Source: an uncultured Granulosicoccaceae bacterium (lineage in GTDB: Bacteria; Pseudomonadota; Gammaproteobacteria; Granulosicoccales; Granulosicoccaceae). Taken from it: a stretch of 60,561 nucleotides of DNA. The position numbers and the translations under genes were made by a program. This document shows positions 35,317 to 44,207 of this stretch, piece by piece (within the stretch, counting starts at the first letter, position 1; every line of letters starts with the position of its first letter). The notes beneath the pieces are model-generated. The model had not been told where the DNA came from. It was given only the letters and a program-made list of their open reading frames with translations, and ran no database searches. The stretch covers positions 1 to 60,561 of the forward strand of contig CALGLE010000047.1 in NCBI GenBank assembly GCA_937930305.1, given 5' to 3'.

Positions 35317-37563
35317 ATGTTACCTAAAACCAGTGGGGAGTGGAAACACCTCATCTTTAATCTGAGTGCGGTAGTCGCGGTGTCGTTCATCACCTGCCTG
35401 CTGATGCTGGTGATCTCCGGACAGTCCCTGTTTGGATTTGGATCGCTGCTCACGAGCCTATTTTCTGTTGTCATGAGTATCTGTGTTATCGCCGCAATCA
35501 CTTGGAGATTGCGAAGAAACGACAACAAGTTCTCGATGTTATCCCAAGCTCTGGATTTAGTCGATACGTCGGTTATTGTTTACAACAAGGATCGCAACGT
35601 TGTTTTCTATAACGACGCAGCAGCTCGAAAATTTGAATCACGCGGTGCACACATTAAGATAGGCATCAGTGAGCAAGATTTGTTTGAACAATGTGCCAAC
35701 CATCTGTTTGCCGATGAGAAGGAGGCTGGTGATTGGTTTTCATTTGTCATGAATCATCGACAGGAACAATGTGAATCGGGTGAGCCATTCGTTGCTCAGA
35801 TAAACGATTCAGATCGTTATGACCAAATGATTCTTGCGCGTCAATCGGATGGCAATGTATTTGAAGTTCGTTCTGACGTTACTCTGGTGAAAAAACAAGA
35901 ACTTGTGTTAGCCCGGCGTGAAAAAGAACTGGAAATTTCCCGTAACGAAGCGCAGGCCTCTAATCGGGCCAAATCTGAATTCCTAGCAAATATGAGTCAT
36001 GAGATAAGGACACCGATGAACGGTGTTATTGGTATGACAGAACTCTTGATGGAAAGTGGTTTAAATCCAGAACAAAAGAATTACGCTGGAGTTGTTTCGA
36101 AATCAGCCTCTGCATTGCTGACGTTGATTAACGACATACTTGATTTTTCCAAAATTGAAGCGGGTAAGTTTGAACTGAATTGTGAGCCCTTTGACCTACA
36201 ATCTGCGATTGAAGATACCTCCTCGTTGCTTTCAACTTCCGCTCAAGCGCGCAATGTGGAATTGATTGTTGATTATCCGACCGAGTTACCTGCTACGTTC
36301 ATAGGCGATGCCGGTCGGATTCGGCAAGTACTTACTAATCTAATTGGCAACGCTGTTAAGTTCACAGAGATAGGTCATGTAGCGGTGAAAGTTGAAGGCG
36401 ATGTTGTCGACTCTATCGCTAGACTTCACGTATCTATTAGCGATACAGGTATTGGGATACCCATTGATAAATTACAAACGATTTTCTCAGCGTTTGAACA
36501 GGTTGATGGCGCAGCGACACGGCGCTTTGAGGGTACCGGCTTAGGACTTGCGATTTCGCAACGACTCACAAAACTCATGGGTGGCGACATTACAGTGGAA
36601 TCGACCGAGGGGGTTGGTTCAGTATTTTCATTCACGATGCAATTGCCGGTTGACCACATTGGTGTGGCCAATAATCCTCCTGCAAGACCCGTTGCATTGA
36701 CCGGTAAGCGGGTGTTGATTGTTGACGATCTGCAGATCAACTTAGAGATTCTGAGTAAGCGACTGAGTAAATGGGGCATGTTGCCTACAGTGGCTGAAGA
36801 TGGCGCTTCTGCATTGAAGCTATGCCTAGAGCAGGATGGTAATTCAGAACCTTTTGATATTGCGATATTTGATTATCAAATGCCCAATATGGATGGACAT
36901 CAACTATGTCAACTGTTCAAAGAAAATGAAAAGTTAAAACACATACCGATACTACTATTATCGTCCGTAGACCAAGCGGTGCAGGGCAATCAAGTGAATG
37001 ATTTTGGTTTTGCGGGCTGCCTATTAAAGCCTGTGCGTAATCAAGCTTTGCTTCAAATGGTGACCACGAAAATATCGCCAATTCAAAAGATTGACGCACC
37101 AGCAATGAAATTGAACGAATCGAGTGTATCGGAACTCGTAGAATCTGGACTATCCAACACAGCAAGTGATACGAATATTCTCGTGGTCGAAGATAACCCG
37201 ATGAATCAATTAGTGGTCAGTGGTTATCTGAAGAAGTATGAATTTAACCTTGAATTAGCTGACAACGGGGAGTTAGGTGTGGAGGCGTACACAAAAAAAA
37301 TACCGCATCTAATATTCATGGATGTTTCCATGCCAGTAATGAATGGCCTAGAAGCCACAACGGCTATTCGTCAATACGAGGCTAAGAACGGACTAGCGCG
37401 TTGCCCCATTATTGCACTCACCGCAAACGCCATGCAGGAAGATCGTGAAATGTGCATCATGGCTGGGATGGATGATTTTATAACAAAACCCGTGCTATCA
37501 AAGCAACTGGAAGAGGTGATACTCCAATGGCTTGATTCCGCCGCAGACACGAAGGTGGCGTAG
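35317..37563 (+). CDS. Membrane hybrid histidine kinase with two receiver domains
   Basis: A 748-residue sensor kinase. Two adjacent N-terminal transmembrane helices (about 12-60) leave almost no periplasmic part. A PAS-like region (about 70-190: SVIVYNKDRNVVFYND) follows, then HisKA with His228 in MSHEIRTPMNGV, and HATPase with NLIGNAVKFTE, SDTGIGIP and GTGLGLAIS. Receiver 1 has Asp519 (FDYQMPNMDG), receiver 2 Asp669 (MDVSMPVMNG) with the ITKPV Lys loop. There is no Hpt domain. ATG 35317 follows GGTGA; GTG 35308 is also possible. A lipoprotein gene follows seven bases downstream. The signal is unknown, and a cytoplasmic or membrane cue is likely. Confidence 0.93.
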   Translation: MLPKTSGEWKHLIFNLSAVVAVSFITCLLMLVISGQSLFGFGSLLTSLFSVVMSICVIAAITWRLRRNDNKFSMLSQALDLVDTSVIVYNKDRNVVFYNDAAARKFESRGAHIKIGISEQDLFEQCANHLFADEKEAGDWFSFVMNHRQEQCESGEPFVAQINDSDRYDQMILARQSDGNVFEVRSDVTLVKKQELVLARREKELEISRNEAQASNRAKSEFLANMSHEIRTPMNGVIGMTELLMESGLNPEQKNYAGVVSKSASALLTLINDILDFSKIEAGKFELNCEPFDLQSAIEDTSSLLSTSAQARNVELIVDYPTELPATFIGDAGRIRQVLTNLIGNAVKFTEIGHVAVKVEGDVVDSIARLHVSISDTGIGIPIDKLQTIFSAFEQVDGAATRRFEGTGLGLAISQRLTKLMGGDITVESTEGVGSVFSFTMQLPVDHIGVANNPPARPVALTGKRVLIVDDLQINLEILSKRLSKWGMLPTVAEDGASALKLCLEQDGNSEPFDIAIFDYQMPNMDGHQLCQLFKENEKLKHIPILLLSSVDQAVQGNQVNDFGFAGCLLKPVRNQALLQMVTTKISPIQKIDAPAMKLNESSVSELVESGLSNTASDTNILVVEDNPMNQLVVSGYLKKYEFNLELADNGELGVEAYTKKIPHLIFMDVSMPVMNGLEATTAIRQYEAKNGLARCPIIALTANAMQEDREMCIMAGMDDFITKPVLSKQLEEVILQWLDSAADTKVA

Positions 37564-37570
37564 ATACGGT

Positions 37571-38404
37571 ATGAGTTTCGTCAGTTCAAAACACGGATTT
37601 TTGTTCTTCATGTCAATGATGGTTTGCGCATGCGGCAGCCCAAAAAATGAAGACAAAGGTTTTGAACCCCTACCGCAAAGCAATAACCCAAATGTTCCTC
37701 AATATGAAGTGCCTGAGGTAGCTAATGGGTATTTTCTCCAATCCCGAGTTGTCAGCTTTGGAAATGATCCAACGTTTCGCGAAATAGAATATACCTTGGA
37801 TGAGACTACTCAATCCCTCTCTGAATACGATGTTAATTCGAACGGGGAAAAAACTCTGGCGCTTGTTTTAAATTATAACGAAGACGGATTAATAACCCAA
37901 CTACAAGACATTGCTCCAACTGGGACGGTATTGCAAACGTTTCAAACTAGATACGACAGTAGAAAAAGGCTAGTGTCTGAAGCGACAATGGTTCGAGAGC
38001 TTCCCATTTTTTCTACTCAATATCGATTTAACGATGTCGGCGCACCGTTCAAAAAGGTCGTGTCGCTCACAGCGGACGAAACAGAGTTCTCTGAAACCAC
38101 CTTTCAATATGATAACGATAGGCGTTTGGTATCGTCAATATTTAGATCAGAACTGCTGCCACAAGAGGTGCGTAGGAATTACACCTTTAGTACGGACGGA
38201 CTAAGATTGGAAGCTATTGAGGGTGATGATGGGGCAAGGATTGTTTTTGAGTACGATGAATTTGGCAACCGCATCGCTGAAACCACCTACAACGAAGTTG
38301 GCGAGGTGACATTCACCAGCGTCCTTACGTATGTGCAAGTTGAGGGTAAAGTACCCAATTTACCTCTGCACCGGGCTGCCTATGAGCCCGATCTTCTGTT
38401 TTAA
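37571..38404 (+). CDS. Lipoprotein with YD/RHS-like repeats
   Basis: A 277-residue predicted lipoprotein. ATG 37571 gives a signal sequence with a lipobox-like MMVCACGS; the second Cys, followed by Gly-Ser, is the likely lipidation site. The mature part is a series of strands resembling loose YD (RHS-type) repeats: LNYNEDGLITQLQD, RYDSRKRLVSE, FQYDNDRRLVSS, FEYDEFGNRIAETTYNEVGEV. It carries no toxin-like C-terminal domain and is far shorter than RHS proteins. It starts seven bases after the hybrid kinase stop, so the two are probably co-expressed. Function unknown. Confidence 0.75.
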   Translation: MSFVSSKHGFLFFMSMMVCACGSPKNEDKGFEPLPQSNNPNVPQYEVPEVANGYFLQSRVVSFGNDPTFREIEYTLDETTQSLSEYDVNSNGEKTLALVLNYNEDGLITQLQDIAPTGTVLQTFQTRYDSRKRLVSEATMVRELPIFSTQYRFNDVGAPFKKVVSLTADETEFSETTFQYDNDRRLVSSIFRSELLPQEVRRNYTFSTDGLRLEAIEGDDGARIVFEYDEFGNRIAETTYNEVGEVTFTSVLTYVQVEGKVPNLPLHRAAYEPDLLF

Positions 38405-38406
38405 GT

Positions 38407-38466
38407 TAGCCTATTAAAAAAAAGGCTAGCCTGCCGGGCGCAAATCAAAAGCATTCATCCCGGCAG
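38407..38466 (-). terminator. Terminator region between convergent genes
   Basis: Two hairpins. CTGCCGGG (38431-38438) pairs with CCCGGCAG (38459-38466). TAGCCT (38407-38412) pairs with AGGCTA (38423-38428). On the reverse strand the first stem is followed after a few bases by eight T's (38416-38423). This suits termination of the 44-residue protein gene and may also stop transcripts from the lipoprotein side. Confidence 0.65.
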
Positions 38467-38479
38467 AACTGACCAGCTC

Positions 38480-38614
38480 TTATTCGTCGTTGATGCGGTT
38501 CACACCGCCATCGGACTTTTTACTCTGCTCTAACTTATCCTTAACCAGTTTATTCACCTGGTCCCAATAACGCCCTAAAAACCAACCTGCAACGAAAACG
38601 ATTAAAGTCCACAT
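38480..38614 (-). CDS. 44-residue single-helix membrane protein
   Basis: A complete small gene. ATG 38614 is preceded by GGAGG with a seven-base gap. The product has an N-terminal transmembrane helix (MWTLIVFVAGWFLG) followed by a charged, amphipathic cytoplasmic tail (DQVNKLVKDKLEQSKK) ending in Asp-Glu. A sigma-70 promoter lies 41 bases upstream and a terminator follows. The topology rule (N-out or N-in) is not clear. No family is recognised. The promoter, ribosome binding site, membrane helix and terminator together argue that it is real rather than a chance frame. Confidence 0.8.
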   Translation of the reverse strand: MWTLIVFVAGWFLGRYWDQVNKLVKDKLEQSKKSDGGVNRINDE

Positions 38615-38654
38615 CTGATTACCTCCAAGAAGAAAGACGGTTAATTACCCAATG

Positions 38655-38683
38655 ATCATAAGAGCAGGAGGCGCCAGTCTCAA
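38655..38683 (-). promoter_or_regulatory. Sigma-70-type promoter of the 44-residue protein gene
   Basis: On the reverse strand TTGAGA (38683-38678), exactly 17 bases, then TATGAT (38660-38655). Each hexamer matches the consensus at five of six positions. The expected start would leave a leader of about 35 bases before the Shine-Dalgarno and ATG at 38614. Confidence 0.75.
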
Positions 38684-38801
38684 GGGCAAACCGTTTCAAT
38701 GACACAATGTTTTGTTTAATTGTATCGATATTGACTCTTTCACTGTCATAAAGTGCAGGCTGCCGACGGGTGAATAATCCCATAGGCAGCCCACGTGACG
38801 G

Positions 38802-40460
38802 CTACATATTCGGGTAGGTGGGGCCGCCACCGCCTTCAGGGGTAACCCACATGATGTTTTGGCTAGGGTCTTTGATATCGCAGGTTTTGCAGTGGATGCA
38901 GTTTTGTGAATTTATTTGAAACCGTGGTTCATCGTTCTCAGTAATGACCTCATACACACCGACCGGGCAATAGCGCTGAGCAGGCTCTGCATAGGCTGGC
39001 AAGTTCACATTGATCGGCGTTGTTGGGTCGGAGAGTTGCAGATGTACTGGCTGATTATCTTCATGGTTGGTTCCCGACAAAAAAACCGAAGAGGGTTTGT
39101 CGAAGCTGATGACGCCGTCGGGTTTTGGGTATTCGATGGTTTTACAGTCGGCCGCCTTTTTCAAGGTGGCGTGATCTGGTGTCTCATCTTTGATCGTCAT
39201 CGGAAACTTGCCACCGAAAATATTTTGATCAATAAAGTTAAATGCACCACCTAGATAGGTGCCAAACTTATGCAGAGCAGGGCCGAAGTTGCGCGAGCGG
39301 TGCAATTCTTCATGCGCCCAGCTGGCTTCAAAAGCGGTTGTGTAGTCATCTAACTCTCGCGGTGCATCGGTTTCGGCTGTAACGGCACTGAACAGAGTTT
39401 CAGCGGCAACCATGCCAGACTTCATCGCAGTGTGAGTGCCTTTGATTTTGGAAAAATTCAACGTACCGGCATTGCATCCCACGAGTAAACCACCGGGCAT
39501 CACCATCTTAGGTAGGGAATTTAATCCCCCTTTGGCAATGGCTCTTGCGCCATAACATACCCGTTTACCGCCTTCTAAAGTCTGGGCAATTTTGGGGTGG
39601 TGTTTAAAACGTTGGAATTCATCGAAGGTGCTTAGATGTGGGTTGCTGTAAGACAAATCTATGATGAGCCCAACAACCACTTGGTTGTTCTCTAGATGAT
39701 ACAAAAATGCGCCACCGGTGGAGCCAGTTTCTGATAATGGCCAACCAGCGCCGTGCACCACTAGGCCAGGTTCGTGTTTTTCAGGTTCAACATCCCATAA
39801 TTCTTTTATGCCAATGCCGTAGTGCTGTGGTGACTTGTCTTGGTCTAGGCCAAATTGAGCAATCAACTGTTTACCCAGGTGTCCACGACAACCTTCTGCG
39901 AATACCGTGTACTTGGCGTGCAGTTCCATACCAGGCTCATGACTGTCCTTGGGGTTGCCGGCTTCATCAAGGCCCATGTCACCCGTTGCAACACCTTTGA
40001 TGCTGCCATCTTCATGGAACAGCACTTCGGAAGCTGCGAAGCCTGGAAATATTTCTACCCCTAAGTTCTCCGCTTGCTCACCCAGCCAACGCGTTAGATT
40101 GCCTAGGCTAGCGATGTAATTGCCGTGGTTGTGCATCGTTTTTGGCGCAAGCAAATTAGGTACTTTCACCGACTTCTCAGGGCCCGTGAAAAACAAGATT
40201 TCATCCCGCGTCACTTCGGTAAGTAATGGAGCCTTGTTTTCTTTCCAGTCAGGAAATAGCTCATTTAGCGCACGAGGTTCAATCACAGCTCCCGATAAAA
40301 TGTGTGCGCCCACCTCAGAGCCTTTCTCAAGCACAACCACCGAAATTTCTTTTTCTTGTTCGTTAGCAAGCTGCATCAATCGGCACGCAGTGGAAAGACC
40401 CGCAGGTCCGGCTCCAACGATAACGACGTCAAACTCCATCGACTCGCGTTCTGTACTCAT
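38802..40460 (-). CDS. Electron transfer flavoprotein-ubiquinone oxidoreductase
   Basis: A 552-residue ETF-QO. FAD binding is shown by VVIVGAGPAGLSTACRL (about 11-27) and the SEVGAHILSGAVIEP segment; HYGIGIKELWDV, LSETGSTGGAFLYH and GCNAGTLNFSKIKGTHTAMKSG are family hallmarks. The C-terminal 4Fe-4S cluster ligands are visible: RYCPVGVYE and NCIHCKTCDIKDP. It passes electrons from EtfAB to ubiquinone at the inner membrane, completing the acyl-CoA dehydrogenase chain encoded at 24-33 kb. Stands as a single gene on the reverse strand. Confidence 0.96.
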   Translation of the reverse strand: MSTERESMEFDVVIVGAGPAGLSTACRLMQLANEQEKEISVVVLEKGSEVGAHILSGAVIEPRALNELFPDWKENKAPLLTEVTRDEILFFTGPEKSVKVPNLLAPKTMHNHGNYIASLGNLTRWLGEQAENLGVEIFPGFAASEVLFHEDGSIKGVATGDMGLDEAGNPKDSHEPGMELHAKYTVFAEGCRGHLGKQLIAQFGLDQDKSPQHYGIGIKELWDVEPEKHEPGLVVHGAGWPLSETGSTGGAFLYHLENNQVVVGLIIDLSYSNPHLSTFDEFQRFKHHPKIAQTLEGGKRVCYGARAIAKGGLNSLPKMVMPGGLLVGCNAGTLNFSKIKGTHTAMKSGMVAAETLFSAVTAETDAPRELDDYTTAFEASWAHEELHRSRNFGPALHKFGTYLGGAFNFIDQNIFGGKFPMTIKDETPDHATLKKAADCKTIEYPKPDGVISFDKPSSVFLSGTNHEDNQPVHLQLSDPTTPINVNLPAYAEPAQRYCPVGVYEVITENDEPRFQINSQNCIHCKTCDIKDPSQNIMWVTPEGGGGPTYPNM

Positions 40461-40533
40461 GGTATTAACCCTAAATTTAAAATGTTAGAAATGAGTAGGT
40501 AAGTAAACCAATCAGTTTATGTATTACGTTTGC

Positions 40534-41931
40534 TTAGGCTTTCAGTAAGTCGGTGGTTTTGCCTGCAACGGCCACATTCGCCCGAGCACCAAAATCGGAT
40601 CGAAGTTTCTTCGCCAGGGCTTCACCGGCTCTTTGTTCACCGTGCACCAATAGTACCGGTGGATTGCCTTCCAAGTGGCTATACCACTCCAACATGCCTT
40701 CTTGATCGGCGTGTGCAGATAATCCACCCACCGTGTGAATCGTGGCTGCAACCCGCACCTTTTCTCCCCACAATCTCACAAAGGGCTCGCCCTCAACCAA
40801 TTTACGTCCCAACGAGCCATGCGATTGATAACCAGAAATGATGACGTGGCAATCTTTTCGCCATAAATTATGTTTCAAGTGGTGCATGATGCGTCCGCCG
40901 GTGCACATACCACTTCCGGCGATGACGATCGCGCCAGATTCCATCCGATTAATCGCTCTTGACTCATCAGCTGTGCGCGAGAACGATAAGTTCGGCATGT
41001 CGAGCAGCGCGCCATGTTCTTCGTAGAACGCGGCTGCAGTCTCATCATATAAACGGGTGTATCGCAGGTATAGATCAGTGGCTTCAATTGCCATCGGGCT
41101 GTCAAGAAAAATCTTCCAGCGCGCTAAATCCCATTGTTCAAAGTAACGCGCAAACATATAGAGGATCATTTGACTGCGTCCCACCGAAAAGGCAGGGATA
41201 AGCACATTTCCGCTGGTGCCTTTTAAGCTTTCTGCAATCTCGGATACTTCTTCAAATGTTTCATCCCAACTACGATGTAAGCGATCGCCGTAGGTGCTTT
41301 CCATTAACACGAAATCTGCTTTTTTCAGGCGCGTAAAGTCTCTTAAAATTGGTGCACCGCGGTGACCTAAGTCTCCACTGAATACTACCGTGCGGGTCTC
41401 ATTCCCATCCGTGAGTTCCAATTCCACCATGGCAGAGCCTAAAATATGCCCAGCGTCGTGCAAGGTTATTTTGACCCCATGCGCGATTTCACCGGTCTCG
41501 CCATAATTGTGCGCGACAAACCGGTTCAACGTTTCTTCCACATCTGATTGTTCGTACAGTGGGGAAAGCGGTGGTTTGCCTTTACGAGCGCGCCGCTTGT
41601 TGCGGTACTCCACATCTCGTTGATTTAAATAGGCCGAGTCTTTAAGTAGAATCTTCGCAAGGTCGGCTGATGCCTCGTGGGTGTGAATGCTGCCCTGGAA
41701 GCCTTGTCGAATTAGAATGGGCAATCGACCGCTGTGATCAATGTGCGCATGACTGAGCACCACCGCATCCAGCATGGCGGGCTCAAATGGAAACGGATCG
41801 TGATTTCGCAGTTCATCTTTGCGCCGACCTTGGATAAGCCCACAGTCCAACAAAATGCGAACATCTCCCACCTCTATTAGGTGGCATGAGCCTGTCACTT
41901 CTCCGGCGGCGCCGTAACTGGTTAGTTTCAT
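40534..41931 (-). CDS. MBL-fold/beta-CASP nuclease
   Basis: A 465-residue metallo-beta-lactamase with beta-CASP insertion, the family of RNA-processing nucleases such as CPSF73 and bacterial relatives. Metal motifs: SHAHIDHSGRLP (about 59-70), HDAGHILGSAMVE, FSGDLGHRGAPIL, the beta-CASP segment (about 180-380, with IPAFSVGRSQMIL and GSGMCTGGRIMHHL) and the C-terminal GLSAHADQ and VHGEQ motifs. Probably a 5'-exo or endoribonuclease; the substrate RNA is unknown. The gene faces away from rlmKL with a shared 120-base promoter region. Confidence 0.93.
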   Translation of the reverse strand: MKLTSYGAAGEVTGSCHLIEVGDVRILLDCGLIQGRRKDELRNHDPFPFEPAMLDAVVLSHAHIDHSGRLPILIRQGFQGSIHTHEASADLAKILLKDSAYLNQRDVEYRNKRRARKGKPPLSPLYEQSDVEETLNRFVAHNYGETGEIAHGVKITLHDAGHILGSAMVELELTDGNETRTVVFSGDLGHRGAPILRDFTRLKKADFVLMESTYGDRLHRSWDETFEEVSEIAESLKGTSGNVLIPAFSVGRSQMILYMFARYFEQWDLARWKIFLDSPMAIEATDLYLRYTRLYDETAAAFYEEHGALLDMPNLSFSRTADESRAINRMESGAIVIAGSGMCTGGRIMHHLKHNLWRKDCHVIISGYQSHGSLGRKLVEGEPFVRLWGEKVRVAATIHTVGGLSAHADQEGMLEWYSHLEGNPPVLLVHGEQRAGEALAKKLRSDFGARANVAVAGKTTDLLKA

Positions 41932-42054
41932 TTCTACCGTTCGTTATGTGAATCGAGTGTGCGTTACAATTGTCGCATTGTACTCTTCATGCCCTGCTAA
42001 GCCCGACGGTATTCGCAACGGGCCGTATCTTCTGCTGCCCACGAGTTATAAGCG

Positions 42055-44193
42055 GTGATGAACCCAGACACCCCGATGTATGCGACATGCCCGAGCGGGA
42101 TCGCGTCGCTTTTGGCTGACGAGCTGACCGCTTTTGGTGCGTCAAATGTTCGCACGGCCGGTGCTGGTGTTCAATTCAGCGGAGGCTTGGGTGTGGCTTA
42201 TCGAGCGTGCTTGTGGAGCCGCCTAGCAAACCGGGTTTTGTTACCGATTCACTCGGGGCCATCTGCCACACCCGAAGAGCTTTATGCCACCGTGCAAGGG
42301 GTTGATTGGTCAACCCATATGTTAGTCAATGACACACTCGCCATTGATGGATTCACAGCAAAATCGGCCATGACGCACTCCCAGTATGCGGCTCTGACGG
42401 TAAAGGACGCGATTGTTGATCAGTTTCGAGAAGCTGTCCAAGAACGCCCCAATGTGCAAACCGATCAACCCTCGCTGCGGGTGAATGCTTACGTATTTCG
42501 TGACAAAGTGCGGCTAGCGATTGATCTCTCCGGGGACGGATTGCACCGCCGCGGTTATCGGCAAGCCCAAGGGCCTGCGCCATTAAAAGAGAATCTAGCC
42601 GCCGCGATGCTCATCCAATCAAACTGGCCGCAGCGTTGTGCCGCGGGTGAACCCTTAGTCGATCCGATGTGTGGCTCAGGCACTTTGCTCATTGAAGCGG
42701 CCTTGATGGCACGTGACATACCCCCAGGGCGCTTGCGAATCTACTACGGCTTTTTAGGGTGGGCTGGGCACGATGAGACAGAATGGAATGCGTGTTTGTC
42801 TGAAGCTGATGAACGAATAAAGGCTGCGGCTGACAACACACTGCCTGCCATTATCGGTGCCGACCGTGATGCCGTTGCTGTGGGGGCAGCGGTGGCCAAC
42901 GCAAAGACAGCGGATGTGGCCAACGATATTCAGTTCCATAGGCAAAGCATTGACGCACCCCTACGAACCAAACCCGGTACGACAGGCTTAGTCGTGTCGA
43001 ATCCTCCTTACGGGGTTCGCGTGAATGATGACGACGGCCTTTATGAAAAAATTGGTGTGCAGCTAAGCCGAGAGTATGCGGGGTGGCAATGTTCCTTACT
43101 TGTGGCATCCCGCCAAGCCGTCAAGCGTTCACGTTTGCCGCTGAAGTCGGAAGTAGCCTTTCAAAACGGCGGCATTGATTGCGATGTGATGATCGGCGTG
43201 ATACCTCAGGCACGTAGTCAAAAGGTGGATACCGCAGGGTTTAAAAACCGGGTTAAAAAAAATCAGAAGCATTTACGTAAATGGTTGGAACGCAGCGACA
43301 TTTTCGCGTACCGAATATACGATGCCGATTTGCCAGAATTTGCCATGGCAATTGATGTTTACGACTGCGATGCGCGTTATGTGGTGGTGCAAGAGTATGA
43401 AGCGCCATCTTCAGTAAACGTCGCCATGGCCGACCAACGTCGTCAGGCGGTGTTGGATGTGCTGCCTGAATTGTTGGAAGTGACGGTGTCTCGAATTTTC
43501 CTGAAGTTACGTCGTCAGCAAGAGGGCAGTACTCAATACACACGCCAGGATGATTCGCGTGTGTTGGCTGTTTTGGACGAAGCGCAAGGTAAGTTGGAAT
43601 TGAATTTCAGTGACTATCTTGACACGGGTTTGTTTCTTGATCACCGGGTGCTGCGCCAACATTTGTTTACTGAATCTCGCGGCAAGCGGGTCTTGAATTT
43701 ATTTGCATACACCGCCAGCCTTTCGGTGGCAGCGGCTAAGGGCGGGGCGCTTGAAACCGTGTCCGTCGATCTGTCCAAACGGTATTGTGAATGGGCATGT
43801 CGAAATCTTGAACTCAATGATTTTCCTGGGGACGAACATCAAGTCATTCGTGCCGATGTGATGGACTGGATTGAAGACGCCAGCGAACAAGATTCACCGC
43901 CGCAGTTTGATTGGGTGATATTGGATCCGCCTACGTTTTCAAATTCGCGTGATTTAGATCATGATTGGGATGTGCAACGAGATCATGTGGCCTGTATCGA
44001 ACGTTGTATGAAATTGGTTGCCCCGGGGGGAACCTTGGTTTTCTCAAACAACTATCGTCGCTTTAAATTAGACCGTAACGCCATACAATCTGTCTGTCCT
44101 GGTGTAACAATTGAGGATCGCACCGCATGGTCCTTAGATCGAGATTTTCAACGCAAGGCCCGCATTCACCAATGCTGGTTCCTGATTAAGTAA
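42055..44193 (+). CDS. rlmL: 23S rRNA methyltransferase RlmKL
   Basis: A 712-residue fused enzyme with the RlmL and RlmK halves. The N-terminal THUMP region starts MYATCPSGIASLL; the first methyltransferase has DPMCGSGTLLIEAALMA (about 203-219) and SNPPYGVRV; the second has LNLFAYTASLSVAAAKGGA (about 546) and DWVILDPPTFSNS (about 623). It methylates G2445 and G2069 of 23S rRNA. The fused form is characteristic of gammaproteobacteria. Start GTG 42055 or ATG 42058. sohB follows 14 bases after its stop. Confidence 0.96.
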   Translation: MMNPDTPMYATCPSGIASLLADELTAFGASNVRTAGAGVQFSGGLGVAYRACLWSRLANRVLLPIHSGPSATPEELYATVQGVDWSTHMLVNDTLAIDGFTAKSAMTHSQYAALTVKDAIVDQFREAVQERPNVQTDQPSLRVNAYVFRDKVRLAIDLSGDGLHRRGYRQAQGPAPLKENLAAAMLIQSNWPQRCAAGEPLVDPMCGSGTLLIEAALMARDIPPGRLRIYYGFLGWAGHDETEWNACLSEADERIKAAADNTLPAIIGADRDAVAVGAAVANAKTADVANDIQFHRQSIDAPLRTKPGTTGLVVSNPPYGVRVNDDDGLYEKIGVQLSREYAGWQCSLLVASRQAVKRSRLPLKSEVAFQNGGIDCDVMIGVIPQARSQKVDTAGFKNRVKKNQKHLRKWLERSDIFAYRIYDADLPEFAMAIDVYDCDARYVVVQEYEAPSSVNVAMADQRRQAVLDVLPELLEVTVSRIFLKLRRQQEGSTQYTRQDDSRVLAVLDEAQGKLELNFSDYLDTGLFLDHRVLRQHLFTESRGKRVLNLFAYTASLSVAAAKGGALETVSVDLSKRYCEWACRNLELNDFPGDEHQVIRADVMDWIEDASEQDSPPQFDWVILDPPTFSNSRDLDHDWDVQRDHVACIERCMKLVAPGGTLVFSNNYRRFKLDRNAIQSVCPGVTIEDRTAWSLDRDFQRKARIHQCWFLIK

Positions 44194-44207
44194 ATTGGAG
44201 TGTTGTT

